Positions 4,796 through 6,905 of a DNA stretch of 6,905 bases are shown one piece after another. The DNA lies in the NCBI GenBank assembly GCA_946403565.1, contig CAMJAJ010000068.1, positions 1-6,905 on the forward strand. The letters are read 5' to 3'. Origin of the DNA: an uncultured Treponema sp. (GTDB taxonomy: Bacteria > Spirochaetota > Spirochaetia > Treponematales > Treponemataceae). Position 1 is the stretch's first letter. Each line of letters starts with the position of its first letter. Under the pieces are notes generated by a model, which worked only from the letters and a program-made list of their open reading frames with translations, searched no databases and was not told the origin of the DNA. A program made the translations under genes and the position numbers.

Positions 4796-5638
4796 TCAGC
4801 GGCGGCGTGCGAATTCCCGGTAATTGCTGTCGTCGCGGGGCGGGCAGTAGACGGCGAACTCTATGACCTTGAAGGCACGGGCATATTTGCGGGCAAGAGA
4901 AAGCATCACATCTGCAACCACGGCCGGGTTGTTGCAGAATGCTCCGCAGCCGAACGCCCCCAGTACAAGGACATCCACCTGTTTCTGGACGGCGACATCG
5001 AAAATCCGTGCGTCACGCCGTTCATGCAGCTCGCGGAGTTGTGCATCGTCCAAAATCAGACGGGTCTCCCCGTCCCCAGGATTGTAGCGGTTGCTCGGCC
5101 GCTCCCGGAGGTTCGGGGCGGCACAGGACATGACGTCCACCTCATACCAGTCGCTCTCCGGCAGGGTCTCAGGAACCGCCGTATCACTCTTGAAGACCGT
5201 TATTCCCTCTGCATAGAGGATATCGTCGTTATGCAGGGGACTCTTTGCCCTTCGGTGCGGATTGTAAAAGCGTCTCCAGTTTTCGTCCGTGTCCAGGGTA
5301 AAGAACAGCGTGGAAGTACGGCAGAGGCATTCCTCCTGCGCCCCTGCCCCGTTCAATACCCCTCCGCCCGGATTGGAGCTGGAGGCGAAATTCAGGACGC
5401 AGACCCGGTCTCCTTTCCCCACATAGCTCCGGGCGGCCTCAAAGCTGCGCTTCCGTGACACGACGATCTTGCACTCCGTGTCAAACCGGAACACCTTGCT
5501 TCCGTCTGCAACGGCATCCTTCTCTGCGATAAACTGCATGCTCGCAAGGGACCTCGCAATGCTTTCCTTCAGGCGGGGCACGCTTTTACAGGCCCGCTCC
5601 GTATCCTCAAAGACAGCGACATTTTCAAACCGTGACAT
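4796..5638 (-). CDS. Microbial-type poly(ADP-ribose) glycohydrolase (TIGR02452 / DUF2263 family)
   Basis: A 280-residue cytoplasmic protein. ATG 5638 is chosen because GAGGAGG lies 6 bases before it; an in-frame TTG 15 bases upstream is less likely. The N-terminal 60 or so residues are the helical part typical of the family, and the rest is a macrodomain-like fold. The catalytic loop is complete: NPGGG (89-93), seven residues, then QEE (101-103). This matches the family rule GGG-x(6-8)-QEE, with Glu103 as expected catalytic acid. A second conserved stretch, LGAFGCGAFCNNP (226-238), is close to the usual GAWGCGVFRNDP and would form the other side of the ADP-ribose pocket. Known chemistry: such enzymes hydrolyse ribose-ribose bonds of poly(ADP-ribose). 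The bacterial physiological substrate is often unknown. The gene has its own promoter at 5677-5705 and follows the terminated DUF2828 gene on the same strand. Confidence 0.9.
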   Translation of the reverse strand: MSRFENVAVFEDTERACKSVPRLKESIARSLASMQFIAEKDAVADGSKVFRFDTECKIVVSRKRSFEAARSYVGKGDRVCVLNFASSSNPGGGVLNGAGAQEECLCRTSTLFFTLDTDENWRRFYNPHRRAKSPLHNDDILYAEGITVFKSDTAVPETLPESDWYEVDVMSCAAPNLRERPSNRYNPGDGETRLILDDAQLRELHERRDARIFDVAVQKQVDVLVLGAFGCGAFCNNPAVVADVMLSLARKYARAFKVIEFAVYCPPRDDSNYREFARRR

Positions 5639-5676
5639 AGCAATCCTCCTCAATCCTGCGGAACATCCGCGGATAT

Positions 5677-5705
5677 AGTATATGGTATCCTTTCCTTTGG
5701 CGCAA
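5677..5705 (-). promoter_or_regulatory. Predicted promoter of the ADP-ribose hydrolase gene
   Basis: On the minus strand, TTGCGC (5705-5700; 3 of 6 consensus) is followed after 17 bp by TATACT (5682-5677; 5 of 6). The start of transcription is expected near 5670. The first bases of that leader form a small hairpin, GCGGA (5670-5666 in plus-strand numbering) with TCCGC (5662-5658), just ahead of the ribosome binding site. Confidence 0.55.
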
Positions 5706-5733
5706 GCTTAATGCGGTCACGCTGGATGAACAG

Positions 5734-5787
5734 AAAAAAGCCTGCTGAAAGCACACGGCGGCTCTTGCCAGTTTTTTCAGCAGGCTT
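5734..5787 (-). terminator. Strong intrinsic terminator of the DUF2828 gene
   Basis: Read on the minus strand, AAGCCTGCTGAAA (plus 5787-5775) pairs perfectly with TTTCAGCAGGCTT (plus 5750-5738), a 13-bp stem that ends in a run of T (plus-strand A run 5734-5739). The loop is 24 bases, longer than usual. It begins 12 bases after the DUF2828 stop codon and separates that gene from the hydrolase gene. Confidence 0.8.
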
Positions 5788-5799
5788 CCGGCCCTACCA

Positions 5800-6905
5800 T
5801 CACGCCACCTTGTCGAACTCCGCATAGGGCGCAAGGATTTTCAGCATGAACTCATACGGAGTCATCACCTTCAGGTCCCCGCTCACGACATCGGTAAAGA
5901 TGTTCGCCGAAGCGCCGCTGACAAGCTTCACGCCCACAGTGTTCATCGTGACAGGCAGGGGGACATCGCGGGCGGCGACGTTCCAGAACACGATCTCCGG
6001 CAGCTCGTAGCCCGCCTTCGCGAACTTCTTCCTGTACACGTCAAAGCTGCTGACACCCTCGGCACAGTAGTCGAACTCCATGTCGGAGATGATAAGCACG
6101 CGCTCAATCATCTCTTCCTTGGGAACGTTACCGGCCTTCGCCACATCGAGTATGAGCCGGTACACCTTGCCTATGTCGGTGTTCGCGACCTCATCGAACT
6201 GGTAAATGAAGTCCAGCTTCTTTCTCAGCGTGTCTGCTGTGTCGGGAATCTGGACCAGCTGTGGCCGCTCGCTAAAGGTGATGAAGCTATTCCGGTAGGC
6301 ACCCTCCAGCTGCTCGCTGAAGAACATGGCAAGAGACGTAGCCACGCTGATAGGGCTTACCCCCCTGCCACAATTACTGTACATCGACCCGGAACCGTCA
6401 CGGACGACGATAGTCCTGCCCTTCACCATATCGCGCTTGAGCGACTTCCAGCTTGCCTCCAGCGCAAGCTCCTCCTCTTCACTGACTTCACTTACCCGAT
6501 TCCACCTGTCATTCATATACGGCGCAACAATCTGATAGGGATAGAGGGTTCCCGCGTTGAGCTTGACCATCTCCTCCTCCGGGACGGCAACGCCGCTCGC
6601 GGCAAGGGCCGTCTGTTCCACAACCTTCTTGAGGAAAGCCGAGTACCTCTCCTGGTCATTCCTAAGGAATGCCTTCTTGTAGCGGAACATCGCCTGGCTG
6701 GGCTGCTTGGAATAGTCAAAGCTGTAGTCCTTGCGGCGGAGGTAGTCCTCGATGATCTGAATCTCCTTCCGGAGGGCCGAACACAGCCTGCGGTATTCCG
6801 CGGCGTTCATACCCAGTGCCCCCATGAGAATCTTCGCGGCATGTACGGTCGCCTTGGACGAGGCATTGATGGACGGGAGCCACTTTCCCAGAAGGCTTAT
6901 GCCGC
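5800..6905 (-). CDS. DUF2828-type protein with a von Willebrand factor A domain (N-terminus beyond the window)
   Basis: The frame is open to the right edge, giving 367 visible residues. The first ATG (6825) has no ribosome binding site, and the 26 residues before it (LLGKWLPSINASSK and on) fit the family, so I treat the gene as partial. Numbered from that ATG, residues 1-60 hold the helical segment typical of DUF2828: YRRLCSALRK, DYSKQPSQAMFRYKKAFLRND. Residues about 136-310 are a vWA domain with an intact metal site: DGSGS (143-147), Thr216 in NTDIG and Asp248 in IISDMEFD. The architecture of a helical repeat part followed by vWA recalls TROVE/Ro60 RNA-binding proteins, but that link is inference from shape only. 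Function of the family is unknown to me; vWA metal sites usually bind protein partners. No signal peptide or membrane segment is visible in this part. Confidence 0.85.
   Translation of the reverse strand, partial: GISLLGKWLPSINASSKATVHAAKILMGALGMNAAEYRRLCSALRKEIQIIEDYLRRKDYSFDYSKQPSQAMFRYKKAFLRNDQERYSAFLKKVVEQTALAASGVAVPEEEMVKLNAGTLYPYQIVAPYMNDRWNRVSEVSEEEELALEASWKSLKRDMVKGRTIVVRDGSGSMYSNCGRGVSPISVATSLAMFFSEQLEGAYRNSFITFSERPQLVQIPDTADTLRKKLDFIYQFDEVANTDIGKVYRLILDVAKAGNVPKEEMIERVLIISDMEFDYCAEGVSSFDVYRKKFAKAGYELPEIVFWNVAARDVPLPVTMNTVGVKLVSGASANIFTDVVSGDLKVMTPYEFMLKILAPYAEFDKVA

Noticed and set aside
4757..5458. A 233-codon plus-strand frame opposite the ADP-ribose hydrolase
   Set aside because: The minus strand carries the complete GGG-x7-QEE catalytic signature and a good start site.
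1..6905. CRISPR array, tRNA, rRNA or insertion sequence
   Set aside because: There are no spaced identical repeats of CRISPR type, no tRNA-like cloverleaf that I could recognise, and no transposase or terminal inverted repeats.

Overview
The window is GC-rich bacterial DNA. It carries five protein genes, a likely free-standing small RNA and well-defined promoter and terminator signals. The gene types suggest a spirochaete of the Treponema kind: a YopX-free, signal-peptide-bearing outer-membrane barrel, a fused kinase-fold/GNAT N-acetylglutamate synthase, an orphan NarL-like regulator and a C-terminal Hpt domain from a hybrid kinase. This assignment rests on protein style alone and is only moderately secure.

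Layout. (1) Bases 1-483, plus strand: the C-terminal end of a hybrid sensor kinase. A tandem-repeat linker leads into an Hpt domain. (2) Bases 484-863, plus strand: no protein gene. A near-consensus promoter at 616-644 and a strong intrinsic terminator at 831-863 bracket a structured transcript of about 210 nt that matches no RNA family I recognise. (3) Bases 836-1579, minus strand: an orphan LuxR/NarL-type regulator. Its last codons lie inside the terminator of the convergent RNA, and five TGTAG/CTACA elements sit upstream of it. (4) Bases 1952-2956, minus strand: an exported beta-barrel protein with its own terminator. Its consensus promoter overlaps a perfect 12-bp inverted repeat. (5) Bases 3202-4677, plus strand: argA, for the first step of arginine synthesis, with an unusual low-complexity linker. 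(6) Bases 4678-4795: a convergent gap containing three 16-bp repeats. (7) Bases 4796-5638, minus strand: a microbial-type poly(ADP-ribose) glycohydrolase (TIGR02452/DUF2263). (8) Bases 5800-6905, minus strand: the C-terminal part of a DUF2828 protein with a von Willebrand A domain, ending in a strong terminator.

These look like mostly independent transcription units rather than one operon: nearly every gene has its own promoter or terminator. The least explained items are the small RNA at 651-863, the operator-like array before the LuxR gene, the 32-bp palindrome over the barrel-protein promoter, and the side-by-side DUF2828 vWA and ADP-ribose hydrolase genes. A recurring CTGGTTC-type short repeat occurs in two unrelated interdomain linkers.
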